Shown: positions 53,168 through 62,287, counted from the first letter of the stretch. The stretch is DNA of 64,000 bases from Halorussus pelagicus (GCF_004087835.1 NZ_CP035119.1:1302001-1366000); one strand, 5' to 3'. Notes: generated by a model from the sequence alone, not told the origin. A program made the numbers and translations.

Positions 53168-53629
53168 ATGTCCCCGACGCCCTCCCAGTCCGCGAACGGC
53201 CGACGCGCGCGGAAAGCCGTAGACGCGGTCGTCTACGCGCTCGCGGTCGCTGGCGTGGTGTTCGGTCTCGGGGTGGTCGTCGGTCTGGTGATCGGCGGCG
53301 GTCTCGTCACCGCCAAGTACGTGATGTTCGTCCTCGGTCTCCTACTCTTTGGCTACGCGACGTTTCAGCTCCGGCCAGAACCGCCGTGGGACACCACAGA
53401 GACAGAGGGCGGCGAGATCAAAGTGACAAAAAACGAGCCGAGCGGCCGGGTCGTCAGCGAGCGGGACGAAACGAAGTTTCAGGCCGCGGTCCAGCGGATT
53501 CCGCCGCTCCCGTGGTACTCGCTTCCGCCGAACGAGCGCCTTTCAGTTGCGTTTAAGCTGTTCCTCGGAAGTCTGGCGACGCTGGCGTGGTCGTTCGTGC
53601 TGGAGACGGTGTTCGGCGTCATGGGGTAG
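53168..53629 (+). CDS. Small membrane protein at the end of the dipeptide operon
   Basis: Protein of 153 residues starting directly after the stop of the second ATPase gene. It has two adjoining hydrophobic helices (about 22-70), a polar middle (EPPWDTTETEGGEIKVTKNEPSG in parts), the motif IPPLPWYSLPPNERLSVAFKLF, and a final hydrophobic helix. It matches a haloarchaeal family without known function. Tight spacing suggests co-transcription with the transporter, so it could be an accessory subunit, but that is a guess. Confidence 0.78.
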   Translation: MSPTPSQSANGRRARKAVDAVVYALAVAGVVFGLGVVVGLVIGGGLVTAKYVMFVLGLLLFGYATFQLRPEPPWDTTETEGGEIKVTKNEPSGRVVSERDETKFQAAVQRIPPLPWYSLPPNERLSVAFKLFLGSLATLAWSFVLETVFGVMG

Positions 53630-53751
53630 ACGGTCGAAGCCGCTTCCGTTCACTGCGTTTTGTTCTACCGAATGGCTTGGTTCGAGTAGTCTCGCACGTC
53701 GTTGACCCCCAAGCAACAGGTTTTACCCACAGAAGACCGTCAGGCGTACAC

Positions 53752-54339
53752 ATGCCAGAGACTGGGGACGGGGAAGGTCCCGACTACGCCGAGCAGATCG
53801 CCGCGAACGCGGATGTCCAGAAGGGCGCGTGGCAGCGCACCATCGAGGACATGCGGGCGATGGAGGAGGAACTCGAAGCCGACGGCTGGAACGTCGTCGC
53901 CATCGCCGCGGGCCACACCGCGCCGACGAACCCCGACGCCGGGGCGAGCGACCGCTGGGGATTCGTCCACGTCATTCCGGGCAACGATGCCGAGGCGTTC
54001 AAGGAGGTCGTCGAGACCGGCACGTTCCCGAAATACCGCGTGTTCCGCAACGAGATGCAGGGTCGCATCTTCATGGTGACCCAACTGCTCGACCCCGAGT
54101 CGGAGACGGCCATCCTGCTCGCGGGCAACTTCGAGATTCGCCACGCGCCCGGACTGGTCAAGAACGCGCTGAAAGAAGACGAGATGTACACTCACGTCCA
54201 GACGCTGGACAAGACGCATCTCGGGTCGTTCCGTCACGACGACATGACGAAGTTCTTCCCCGAACCGCAAAAGTACGCGGGCTACGACGTGCCGTTCGAC
54301 GGCGTGCTGGACGACGAGGACGCCGCGAACGAGGAGTAA
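53752..54339 (+). CDS. Conserved haloarchaeal protein of unknown function (DUF7529-like)
   Basis: Acidic soluble protein of 195 residues from ATG 53752 (MPETGDGEGPDYAEQIAANADVQK in part). Core: QRTIEDMRAMEEELEADGWNVV, then AGHTAPTNPDAGASDRWGFVHVIPGN, FPKYRVFRNEMQGRIFMVTQLL, and a C-terminus with THLGSFRHDDMTKFFP. It has no cysteine and no membrane segment. It probably belongs to the family listed as DUF7529. Its neighbours give no functional hint. Confidence 0.8.
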   Translation: MPETGDGEGPDYAEQIAANADVQKGAWQRTIEDMRAMEEELEADGWNVVAIAAGHTAPTNPDAGASDRWGFVHVIPGNDAEAFKEVVETGTFPKYRVFRNEMQGRIFMVTQLLDPESETAILLAGNFEIRHAPGLVKNALKEDEMYTHVQTLDKTHLGSFRHDDMTKFFPEPQKYAGYDVPFDGVLDDEDAANEE

Positions 54340-54435
54340 GCGAGCGAGTAGTAGTAGAAATAGCGCCACCGTAGCGTCCGGTCGCTTCGGCCCTCACCCG
54401 AAACCATTTATTGTCGGGGAAATGACTTTTCGGCG

Positions 54436-54969
54436 ATGGACGAGACCCCGATAACGATTTGCGACTACGACCCGACGTGGGCGGAGACGTTCAAGACCGA
54501 ACGAGGGCGACTCGAAACGTTTCTCGACGCCCACACGTCCCGCATCGAACACATCGGAAGTACGGCCGTAGAAGGACTCGGTGCGAAACCGGTCATCGAC
54601 ACGGTGGCGGTCGTAACCGACCTACCGGGAATTTGGGGCGATCTCGACAAACTCGCCACGTTCTACGGATACGAACTGAGTCACATCCCTACAGACTGGC
54701 TATTTCTGCAACGCACCGACGATTCGGGACAACTGTACAATCTCCACCTGATTCGGGAGTCCGACGACCAGTGGAAAGACGACCTGTTGTTCAGGGAGTA
54801 CCTGCGAGCGAACCCGGACGTGTGCGACGAGTACGAGGCTGTCAAGCGGGAGGCCGCCGAGTCTCACTCGGACGACATCGACGCCTACAACGCCGCGAAA
54901 GACGAGTTCTGTCGGTCCGTGCTGTCGCGGGCCAAGTCCGACGATTCGGTCACGGTTCCCGACGAGTGA
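54436..54969 (+). CDS. GrpB family (UPF0157) nucleotidyltransferase-like protein
   Basis: Protein of 177 residues. The family motifs are ITICDYDPTWAETFKTERGRLE, RIEHIGSTAVEGLGAKPVIDTVAVV, and LYNLHLIRESDDQWKDDLLFREYLRANPD in part. GrpB proteins have a nucleotidyltransferase fold; here HIGSTAV and KPVIDTVAVV supply the GS and the D-x-x positions. Function is unknown in most organisms. ATG 54436 is the start. Confidence 0.9.
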   Translation: MDETPITICDYDPTWAETFKTERGRLETFLDAHTSRIEHIGSTAVEGLGAKPVIDTVAVVTDLPGIWGDLDKLATFYGYELSHIPTDWLFLQRTDDSGQLYNLHLIRESDDQWKDDLLFREYLRANPDVCDEYEAVKREAAESHSDDIDAYNAAKDEFCRSVLSRAKSDDSVTVPDE

Positions 54970-55138
54970 AACCAGTTAGCGGGAGCGGGCAACCGTTCAG
55001 CGGCCGCATCATCGAACGTCTCGAAGCACCGAGTGCGTTCAAGATCGGCGACTCAGGCCGAGAAAACGGGACGAAACGAACGAGACGACAATGTTCGGTT
55101 CGTAGACTACAAGACTCCCCAACCCGTATCGCGCGAAC

Positions 55139-55987
55139 ATGAAAGTCGGCGAAGCCATGACGCCACGCTCGGAAGTCGTCACCGTAGACCTTCCGGGCAC
55201 CCGCGACGACGTGCTAGAGTACCTACAGGAACGCTCGTTCTCGTCCGTTCCGGTAGTCAAGAACAGCGACGGAACCGAGGACTTCCGCGGTCTCATCTCG
55301 CGGGACGACCTCATCGAGAACCCCGACGAGGACCAACTCGCCATGCTGATGCGCGAGGTCCCGACGACCACGCAGGACACGACCATCGAGGAAGTAGCCG
55401 AACTGATGGTTTCGAAGGGCGCGCGCCGCGTCCCGGTCGTTGACGGGGAGTTAGAGGGCATCGTCACCGTGACCGACGTGGTTCGGGCCATCGCTGACGG
55501 GAACGCCGACGGCGACGCCGCAGTCGGCGACATCGCCTCGCGCGACGTGAACACCACCTACGAGGAGGTGCCCCTGACCGTCGCCGAGCGCGAACTCTAC
55601 TACGCGAACCTGCCCTACGCCGTCGTCCTCGCCGAGGACGGCGACATGAACGGCGTCCTGACCGAGGTGGACATCATCGAAGTCGCCCGCGTGGTCGAGG
55701 GCGAGGACGACACCGGCGACTCCATCGCCGACGAGGACGACGACTGGAAGTGGGAGTCCATCAAGGCGGTCGGCAAGCGCTACCTGCCGACCCGAAACGT
55801 CGAGATTCCGGCCGCACCGGTCCGCGAGTTCATGACCGACGACGTGGAGACCGTCTCGGGCGAGAAGACCGCCAAACAGGCCGCACAGATGATGCTCCGT
55901 CACGACATCGAGCAGATTCCGCTCGTGAGTGGCGACCGACTCACGGGCATCGTCCGGGACGTGAATCTGCTGGAGGCCTTACAGTGA
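55139..55987 (+). CDS. Four-CBS-domain protein
   Basis: Protein of 282 residues made of four CBS domains in two Bateman modules (about 1-60, 65-125, 135-190, 220-282). Repeated landmarks are AMTPRSEVVTVDLPGT, LISRDDLIEN, GARRVPVVDGELEGIVTVTDVVRAI, FMTDDVETVSGEKTA, and QIPLVSGDRLTGIVRDVNLL. CBS pairs sense adenine nucleotides or other ligands. The last four bases overlap the glyS start (GTGA), a coupling that hints at a link to translation or energy sensing. ATG 55139 is the start. Confidence 0.92.
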   Translation: MKVGEAMTPRSEVVTVDLPGTRDDVLEYLQERSFSSVPVVKNSDGTEDFRGLISRDDLIENPDEDQLAMLMREVPTTTQDTTIEEVAELMVSKGARRVPVVDGELEGIVTVTDVVRAIADGNADGDAAVGDIASRDVNTTYEEVPLTVAERELYYANLPYAVVLAEDGDMNGVLTEVDIIEVARVVEGEDDTGDSIADEDDDWKWESIKAVGKRYLPTRNVEIPAAPVREFMTDDVETVSGEKTAKQAAQMMLRHDIEQIPLVSGDRLTGIVRDVNLLEALQ

Positions 55988-57786
55988 GCCGAAGCGACCT
56001 CGTGGAACTGGCCAAGCGCCGAGGCTACTTCTTCCAGTCGTCGGGCGCGTACGGCGGCGTCTCGGGGTTCTACACCTACGGCCCGCAGGGCGCGACGCTC
56101 AAGCAGAACGTCGAGAATACGTGGCGCGAGCGGTTTCAGGTCCGTGAGGGCCACCGCGAAATCGACGCGCCGACCGTGATGCCCGAACCCGTCTTCGAGG
56201 CGTCGGGCCACCTCGACACCTTCGACGACATGCTCGTGGAGTGTCCCGAATGCGGCGAGAGCCATCGTGCCGACCACCTCGTGGAGGACAACACCGACAT
56301 CGAGGAGGCCGAAAGCATCTCGATTCCGGACATCGAGGACCTCATCGCCGACCACGAGTTGCAGTGTCCCAACTGCGGCGAGGAACTGGGCGGCGTTTCC
56401 GTCGAGCAGTTCAACCTCATGTTCGAGACCAACATCGGACCGGGTGACTCCTCGCCGGGGTATCTCCGGCCAGAGACCGCGCAGGGTATCTTCGTGGAGT
56501 TTCCGCAACTCGCGGAGTACGCGCGCAACCAACTTCCGTTCGGCATCACCCAAGTCGGCAAGGCCTACCGCAACGAGATTAGCCCTCGGAAGTCCATCGT
56601 CCGAGTTCGAGAGTTCACGCAGGCCGAACTGGAACACTTCATCGACCCGACGGAACATGAACCCGACCTCGACCGAGTGGCCGACGTGGAACTCAAACTC
56701 TACCCGGCCGACGAGCAGGAAAAAGAGGACGGCGGCTACGTCCACAAGACCGTCGCGGAGGCGGTCGAGGAGGGCATCGTCCACGAGTGGGTCGCCTACT
56801 ACCTCGGCGTCGGCAAGCAGTGGTACGAGTCCATCGGCGTGGACATGGACCGGTTCCGATTCCGCCAGCATCTCGCGGGCGAGCGCGCCCACTACGCGGC
56901 GGACTGCTGGGACGCCGAGAGCGAAGTCGATGGCGACTGGATAGAGATTACGGGCTACGCCTACCGAAGCGACTACGACCTGAGCAAGCACGACGACTAC
57001 TCCGACGACGACTTCACCATCTTCAAGCAGTACGACGAGCCGAAGGTCGTCGAGCGCGCGACGGTGGACCCCGACATGAGCTATCTCGGGCCGGAGTTCG
57101 GCGGCGAGGCCGGAGACGTGGCCGAGCAACTCGAAACGCTGGCCGAGCGCGACCGCGCCGCCTTCGAGGGCGACGAGGTAACCGTCGAGGTCGGCGGCGA
57201 GGAACACGCGATTCCGACCGAAAAGACCGGCTTCAGCGTCGAGGAGGTCAAGGAGTCGGGCGAACACATCACGCCCCACGTCGTGGAACCGTCCATCGGT
57301 ATCGACCGAGTCATCTACACCGTCCTCGCTCACGCCTACGGCGAGGACGAAATCGAAGGCGAGACCCGCAAGCGCCTCTCGCTCGAACCCGAAGTCGCGC
57401 CCACGTTCGTCGGCGTCTTCCCGCTGATGGACAAAGACGGCATGGGCGAGACCGCCCGCGAAATCACCGACGACCTCCGGGCGGAAGGCTTCGACGTGAC
57501 CTACGACGACTCGGGCAACATCGGTCGGCGCTACCGGCGACAGGACGAGGTCGGCACGCCGTTCTGCGTCACGGTGGACTACGAGAGTTTGGAGGACCGC
57601 GAGGCGCAACGCGCCTCGGACCGCGCGAGCGGCGATGAGCCGCGAGCAGGCACCGTGACCCTCCGAGAGCGCGACTCGACCGAGCAGGTCCGAGTTCCCG
57701 TCGCGGACCTGCCGGACCTCCTCGCGGACCTCCGCGAGGGCGAGACCACCTTCGGGGAACTGGACGCCTCCGCTCCCGAACAGTAA
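55984..57786 (+). CDS. glyS: Glycyl-tRNA synthetase, archaeal/eukaryotic alpha2 type
   Basis: Charges tRNA-Gly. It has 600 residues from GTG 55984. The N-terminus VELAKRRGYFFQSSGAYGGVSGFYTYGPQG is the class II motif 1 region. A zinc-ribbon-like insert has CPECGESHRADH and CPNCGEEL. Motif 2 is GKAYRNEISPRKSIVRVREFTQAELEHF in part; motif 3 is HVVEPSIGIDRVIYTVL. The anticodon-binding domain is at the C-terminus. In that domain, at residues 540-556, the palindromic element adds EAQRASDRASGDEPRAG between SLEDR and TVTLRERD. The start codon overlaps the CBS gene. Confidence 0.95.
   Translation: MSRSDLVELAKRRGYFFQSSGAYGGVSGFYTYGPQGATLKQNVENTWRERFQVREGHREIDAPTVMPEPVFEASGHLDTFDDMLVECPECGESHRADHLVEDNTDIEEAESISIPDIEDLIADHELQCPNCGEELGGVSVEQFNLMFETNIGPGDSSPGYLRPETAQGIFVEFPQLAEYARNQLPFGITQVGKAYRNEISPRKSIVRVREFTQAELEHFIDPTEHEPDLDRVADVELKLYPADEQEKEDGGYVHKTVAEAVEEGIVHEWVAYYLGVGKQWYESIGVDMDRFRFRQHLAGERAHYAADCWDAESEVDGDWIEITGYAYRSDYDLSKHDDYSDDDFTIFKQYDEPKVVERATVDPDMSYLGPEFGGEAGDVAEQLETLAERDRAAFEGDEVTVEVGGEEHAIPTEKTGFSVEEVKESGEHITPHVVEPSIGIDRVIYTVLAHAYGEDEIEGETRKRLSLEPEVAPTFVGVFPLMDKDGMGETAREITDDLRAEGFDVTYDDSGNIGRRYRRQDEVGTPFCVTVDYESLEDREAQRASDRASGDEPRAGTVTLRERDSTEQVRVPVADLPDLLADLREGETTFGELDASAPEQ
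57601..57646 (+). repeat. EAQRAS palindromic element, copy C (inside glyS)
   Basis: Begins GAGGCGCAACGCGCCTCGG, identical to copies A and B for 19 bases. The second hairpin is GCGGC-GATGA-GCCGC. It is read in the same frame as in the other two genes, EAQRASDRASGDEPR. Confidence 0.85.
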
Positions 57787-57788
57787 CC

Positions 57789-58373
57789 GTGTCGCTACAC
57801 AGCGAGGTCAAGCGCCGACTCGTCCACGTCTCGGGGACCGGGTATCCGGCGCTGTACCTGCTCGGCCTTGCGAGCTACGAGCAGTTGGGACTCCTGCTCG
57901 TGGCGAGTTCGGTCGGCGCGCTCGTGCTGGAGGTGATTCGGCTATTCGTCGGTCTCGACTGGCGAATTTTTGACGAACTCACCCGCGAGTACGAGCAGGA
58001 GAACCTCGCTGGCTACGCGCTCTACATCTTCGGGATGACCGTGGCCGCGCTCGCGTTCGGGCCGCGCGTCGCCATCCCCGCAATGTTGATGCTCACCATC
58101 GCGGACCCTATCAGCGGACTCGCGGGGTCCGGCGAGTTAGGTGTGAAAGAAACCCACACCCTCCTGCTCACGTTCGGCGTCTGTCTGCTCATCACGAGTC
58201 TGTCGGGCCTGCCGCTGGTCGCGGCGGTTCTCGGCGCGCTGGCCGCGACGCTGGCCGACGGGATGAAGCCCATCGTCGCGGGCTACGTCATCGACGACAA
58301 TATCACGATTCCGGTCGTCTCGGCGGTCGTGATGTATCTGGCGTTGCGCTATCTGCCGACAGTGGGGTTCTGA
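57789..58373 (+). CDS. Dolichol kinase / CTP-dependent lipid kinase-like membrane protein
   Basis: Membrane protein of 194 residues with about six hydrophobic segments, from GTG 57789, two bases after the glyS stop. HSEVKRRLVHVSGTGYPALYLLG and the glycine-rich AMLMLTIADPISGLAGSGELGVKETHT are typical of the SEC59/DGK1/VTE5 group, which transfers phosphate from CTP to isoprenoid or diacylglycerol lipids. In haloarchaea it may feed dolichol phosphate to glycosylation. The substrate is not proven. Confidence 0.83.
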   Translation: MSLHSEVKRRLVHVSGTGYPALYLLGLASYEQLGLLLVASSVGALVLEVIRLFVGLDWRIFDELTREYEQENLAGYALYIFGMTVAALAFGPRVAIPAMLMLTIADPISGLAGSGELGVKETHTLLLTFGVCLLITSLSGLPLVAAVLGALAATLADGMKPIVAGYVIDDNITIPVVSAVVMYLALRYLPTVGF

Positions 58374-58462
58374 GGGTAACTCCGCACTGCCGCCCGGCGA
58401 CGTTTCACTTTCACCCTGATAGGCGAACCCTTTAATCGCTTGCCGACGAACCCTGTCCACGA

Positions 58463-60883
58463 ATGGCGACGACCGGGGACCAGCAGTACGTAGACCACGA
58501 ACTCCTCGTCCCGGAGTTCATCGAGCGCCGGATGTACCAGTTACAACTCGCGGGGGCGGCGAAGGACCGCCACACCCTCGTGTGTCTCCCGACCGGTCTC
58601 GGGAAGACGACGGTGAGTCTGCTGGTGACCGCCGAACGACTGGCCGACGTGGGTGGGAAGTCGCTCCTGCTCGCGCCGACGAAACCCCTCGTCCAACAGC
58701 ACGCCGAGTTCTACAGAGAAGCCCTCGAAATCCCCGACGATGACATCGTGATGTTCACCGGCGAGGTTCGGCCCGAAGAGCGAACCGAACTCTGGCAGCA
58801 CGCCTCGGTCGTCATCGCCACCCCGCAGGTCGTGGAGAACGACCTCGTTGGAAGCCGAATCGACCTCAGCACCGTCACGCACGTCACCTTCGACGAGTGT
58901 CACCGCGCGACCGGCGACTACGCCTACAACTACATCGCCGAGCGGTACCATCAAGACGCGAGCGACCCGCTCGTCACGGGGATGAGCGCCTCGCCCGGCG
59001 GCGACGAGGAGGAGATTCTGGAGGTCTGTGAGAACCTCGGCATCGATAACGTGGAGGTGATGACCGAGGAGGATTCGGACGTAGAGGAGTACACCCACGA
59101 CACCGACGTGGAGTGGGAGCGCGTCGAGTTGCCCGACGAGGTGCTGGAGATTCGTGACGCCCTGAACGAAGTCGTGGAGGACCGACTGGCGAAGCTGAAG
59201 GAGTTGGGCATCACTCGCAAGACCAGCGCCGACCTCTCGGAGACCGACATCAAGAAGATGCGGGCGGAACTCCAGCAACTCATCGACAACGACCAGTCGG
59301 AGGGGTATCAGGGAATGTCGGCGCTCGCCGAGATTCGGAAGCTTCGGACCGCGGTCACCTACGTCGAAACACAGAGCGTCGAAGCCCTCCGTAGGTACTT
59401 CGAGCGCCAGCGCAACGCCGCCAAGTCCTCGGGTGCGTCGAAGGCGAGCCAGCGGTTCGTCTCCGAACCGAAAGTCAAGGAGGCGATGCGCAGGGCCGAG
59501 AAGTACGACGACCTCCACCCGAAATACTCCCGCGCGAGGATACGCATCGCCGAGACGCTGGGCATCCAGAACGGCGAGCGCGTCATCGTGTTCACCGAGT
59601 CGCGGGACACCGCCGAGGCGCTGACCGAGTTTCTGGGCCAGAACTTCGACACCCAGCGGTTCGTCGGACAGGGCGACAAGGAGGGCAGCGACGGAATGAC
59701 CCAAACCCAACAGCAAGAGGTCTTGGACCGCTTCCGCGGCGGCGACTTCGAGGTGCTGGTCTCGACTTCGGTCGCCGAGGAAGGACTCGACGTGCCCGAA
59801 GTGGACCTCGTGCTGTTCTACGAACCGGTGCCCACGGCGATTCGGTCCATCCAGCGCAAGGGTCGGACCGGCCGACAGGCGAAGGGGAAGGTCGCAGTGC
59901 TGCTCGCCGAGGACACCCGCGACGAGGCCTACTTCTGGATTTCCAAGCGCCGCGAGGACGAGATGGAAGAAGAGATGCGGAAGCTGAAGGGTGTCGCCGA
60001 CGAGGTCGAAGAGGAGTTAGACGACTCGCAGCGACAACTCGGTGACTTCGACGCCGAAGAGTCGGGCAGGACCGAAAGTTCTGGCGAGGGCGGCGACGCC
60101 GAATCCGACGTGGAACCTGGACTACAGACGTTCGACGCGAGTGGCGAAGCCTCAGAGTCGGAGTCGTCAGACGAAGAATCGACGGCGGACGACGCGGACG
60201 GCGTCGTCGCCACTGCGGAACCCGACGACGAGACGGTCGAAATCGTCGCCGACCAGCGCGAACTCGACTCGACCATCGCGCGTGACCTCTCGATGCGCGA
60301 GGGAATCGAGACCCGCCTCGAAACGCTGTCGGTCGGCGACTACGTGCTGAGCGACCGCGTGGTGGTCGAGCGCAAGTCGGTGGGTGACTTCCTCGACACG
60401 CTGACCGGCGGCGACCGCTCGATGTTCGAGCAGGTCGGCGACGCCACCCGCCACTACGCCCGACCGGTCGTGATTCTGGAGGGCGAGGGACTCTACGAGG
60501 AGCGCAACGTTCACCCGAACGCGATTCGGGGCGCGCTCTCGTCGCTGGCGGTTGATTTCGGCGCGAGCGTCCTCCGGACCGACGACGAGGACGACACCGC
60601 CGACCTGCTGGAGGTCATCGCGGCCCGCGAGCAGGAGACCGACGACCGGGAGGTGTCGGTCCACGGCGAGAAATCGAGCAAGACACTGGCCGAACAACAG
60701 GAGTACGTCGTCTCCTCCATCGCGGACATCGGTCCCGTCACCGCCCGGTCGCTGCTGGAGGAGTTCAAAACCGTCGAGGCGGTCATGACGGCCCGAGAAG
60801 GCGATCTGCTCGGAGTTCAAGGCGTCGGTGAAGTCACCGCCGAGCGAATCCGCGACGTAATCGGGAGCGAGTACGACCGGTAG
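58463..60883 (+). CDS. hef: Hef helicase-nuclease (XPF/FANCM-like)
   Basis: Fork-repair protein of 806 residues. The N-terminal superfamily 2 helicase has Walker A LPTGLGKTT (about 42-50), DECH at 144-147, and a C-terminal lobe ending in QRKGRTGRQAKGK. An acidic linker (about 515-590) leads to an XPF-type nuclease with VVERKSVGDFLDTL (Glu636, Arg637, Lys638 of the ERK motif). The last part is a tandem helix-hairpin-helix, IADIGPVTARSLLEEF and VQGVGEVTAERIRDV. Hef restarts stalled forks; in Haloferax it overlaps with the Hjc resolvase. ATG 58463 is the start. Confidence 0.96.
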   Translation: MATTGDQQYVDHELLVPEFIERRMYQLQLAGAAKDRHTLVCLPTGLGKTTVSLLVTAERLADVGGKSLLLAPTKPLVQQHAEFYREALEIPDDDIVMFTGEVRPEERTELWQHASVVIATPQVVENDLVGSRIDLSTVTHVTFDECHRATGDYAYNYIAERYHQDASDPLVTGMSASPGGDEEEILEVCENLGIDNVEVMTEEDSDVEEYTHDTDVEWERVELPDEVLEIRDALNEVVEDRLAKLKELGITRKTSADLSETDIKKMRAELQQLIDNDQSEGYQGMSALAEIRKLRTAVTYVETQSVEALRRYFERQRNAAKSSGASKASQRFVSEPKVKEAMRRAEKYDDLHPKYSRARIRIAETLGIQNGERVIVFTESRDTAEALTEFLGQNFDTQRFVGQGDKEGSDGMTQTQQQEVLDRFRGGDFEVLVSTSVAEEGLDVPEVDLVLFYEPVPTAIRSIQRKGRTGRQAKGKVAVLLAEDTRDEAYFWISKRREDEMEEEMRKLKGVADEVEEELDDSQRQLGDFDAEESGRTESSGEGGDAESDVEPGLQTFDASGEASESESSDEESTADDADGVVATAEPDDETVEIVADQRELDSTIARDLSMREGIETRLETLSVGDYVLSDRVVVERKSVGDFLDTLTGGDRSMFEQVGDATRHYARPVVILEGEGLYEERNVHPNAIRGALSSLAVDFGASVLRTDDEDDTADLLEVIAAREQETDDREVSVHGEKSSKTLAEQQEYVVSSIADIGPVTARSLLEEFKTVEAVMTAREGDLLGVQGVGEVTAERIRDVIGSEYDR

Positions 60884-61091
60884 CGGCCCGTGGTGGTACC
60901 CCCGAATTGTAAATTAGTGCGAACGATTCGGCGGAATCCCGTATTGTGCCCGCGAGCTGCGACGCTCCCGCGTGGGAAACCGGCGCTTACTCGGGTGTCG
61001 GTATCGTGTAACACGCCCTTTTACGATGAAACTGAGTAAAACGGCCTCGGCGACTTAAGCCCGTACGGACTGTTCATTGGATACCGAGTAA

Positions 61092-61397
61092 ATGAGATAC
61101 GAACGACCCTCCACGGACGACGACGCGGGAAGCGTCGATTCACTGAGTGAATCGAGCTACGGGACCGCCGACACGCTCGACGAGCGACGGTTCTACGGTG
61201 AGCCGTCCCACGAGGTCACTACGGGGTGTGACGAGCAGACGCTCTACGGAGAGCCTCAGCACGAGACTCTCGGCGAGGACCGCGAACTTCCGGACCTCGA
61301 ACTTCTGTTCGCTCGAATCCGGGCGGAGGGTCCCGCGGGACCGACCGTGCTGCCGGACCGGCCCGACATTCCAACGGCCACGACCACGGAGCAGTAG
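61092..61397 (+). CDS. Small hypothetical protein with a duplicated FYGEP-type motif
   Basis: Acidic protein of 101 residues from ATG 61092. It contains two similar units, DERRFYGEPSHEVTTGC and DEQTLYGEPQHETLGED, about 23 residues apart, then a helix DLELLFARIRAEGP and a Pro/Thr-rich end. Nothing similar to a known catalytic motif is visible. It has haloarchaeal codon use and an upstream AT-rich stretch near 61070. The family is not recognised. Confidence 0.6.
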   Translation: MRYERPSTDDDAGSVDSLSESSYGTADTLDERRFYGEPSHEVTTGCDEQTLYGEPQHETLGEDRELPDLELLFARIRAEGPAGPTVLPDRPDIPTATTTEQ

Positions 61398-61501
61398 TTC
61401 GCGGGCAGACTCTTTTTCGGCGAGGAACCTTGCTCCCGAGAATCCGCGGAGCCGTCAGTTCGACTGACGATTGCTGCGCGAGCGGGACAGCCAGAACCGA
61501 A

Positions 61502-62287
61502 TTATCGATTCGCCCGGTCGAGCGCGGCGAGTGCTTCGGCGGCCTCACGGGTTGCTCCGAGGAGTTCGCGGGCGCGAGCCACGTCGTCGGTCTCCTCGGC
61601 GCGGTGAGCGAGGTCCGAGAGCGTTCGGACCAGTGCGTCGCGGGCGGGCGCGAGGTCGCCCGCGTCGTCGGATTGGGGTCGCGCGGACGCGCGGCGAGCG
61701 CCCGCGTCGCGGGCGCTCGCGCCCTGTGCGTGGCGGTGGGTGTGGTCGTGCGCTCCCGACGTGCGGTCGGGTCCGTGGCGTCGAGACTCGTCGGCATCGC
61801 CGACTTGCGACGGCGGGCGGCGCACGTTCGACCGGTCGGCGTGCTGGTCGGCGACCCGAACGTCGTTGATTTCGATTCGGGGTTCGTCGTCGGACTGCTG
61901 GTCGGTCGCTCCCCGGTCGGCACCTGCGCCCGCGGCGTCCACGGCGTTGGTGGGGTCCGCAGCGTCGGTGGATTTCGTGCCGTTCGCGGGGTCGGCCGCC
62001 CCGGCAGTCTGGGGGGATTCGTCCGTCCGCTCGCCGGACTGATTCGGGTCGGCGTTCGCGCTCCGGGCCTGCTGTGCCTCGTGTTGGCACGTTGGACAGA
62101 ACTCCTGACCGTCGTGTCGGAAGATGGGGTCGCCGCAGTTGTCGCAGTGTTTGCCCGTCATCGTCGCGCCCTTCAGGAGGAGTTCGCTCATCCGGCGAGT
62201 GTTCTCGCGGTCCGCGTCGTCGTCGCCGTACTTCTCCCGAAGTTTCTCGCGTTCGGCCTCCTTGTCGAATCCCGAGTCGTCGCTCAT
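61502..62287 (-). CDS. Sjogren's syndrome/scleroderma autoantigen 1 (p27)-like zinc-ribbon protein
   Basis: Protein of 261 residues from ATG 62287. A helix (FDKEAEREKLREKYGDDDA) is followed by MSELLLKGATMTGKHCDNCGDPIFRH and FCPTC, the four-cysteine ribbon of the p27 family. A long low-complexity linker (about 75-200, rich in Ala/Asp/Arg) and a C-terminal helical domain (RDALVRTLSDLAHRAEETDDVARARELL in part) complete it. Archaeal members are of unknown role. A perfect 12-bp hairpin at 61694-61720 lies in the part coding for the linker. Confidence 0.85.
   Translation of the reverse strand: MSDDSGFDKEAEREKLREKYGDDDADRENTRRMSELLLKGATMTGKHCDNCGDPIFRHDGQEFCPTCQHEAQQARSANADPNQSGERTDESPQTAGAADPANGTKSTDAADPTNAVDAAGAGADRGATDQQSDDEPRIEINDVRVADQHADRSNVRRPPSQVGDADESRRHGPDRTSGAHDHTHRHAQGASARDAGARRASARPQSDDAGDLAPARDALVRTLSDLAHRAEETDDVARARELLGATREAAEALAALDRANR
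61694..61720. repeat. 12-bp perfect hairpin inside the p27-like gene
   Basis: Left arm GCGAGCGCCCGC, loop GTC, right arm its exact complement. It lies in the low-complexity linker of the gene and codes for an Ala/Arg/Ser stretch, so it could be an inserted palindromic element. Confidence 0.6.
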
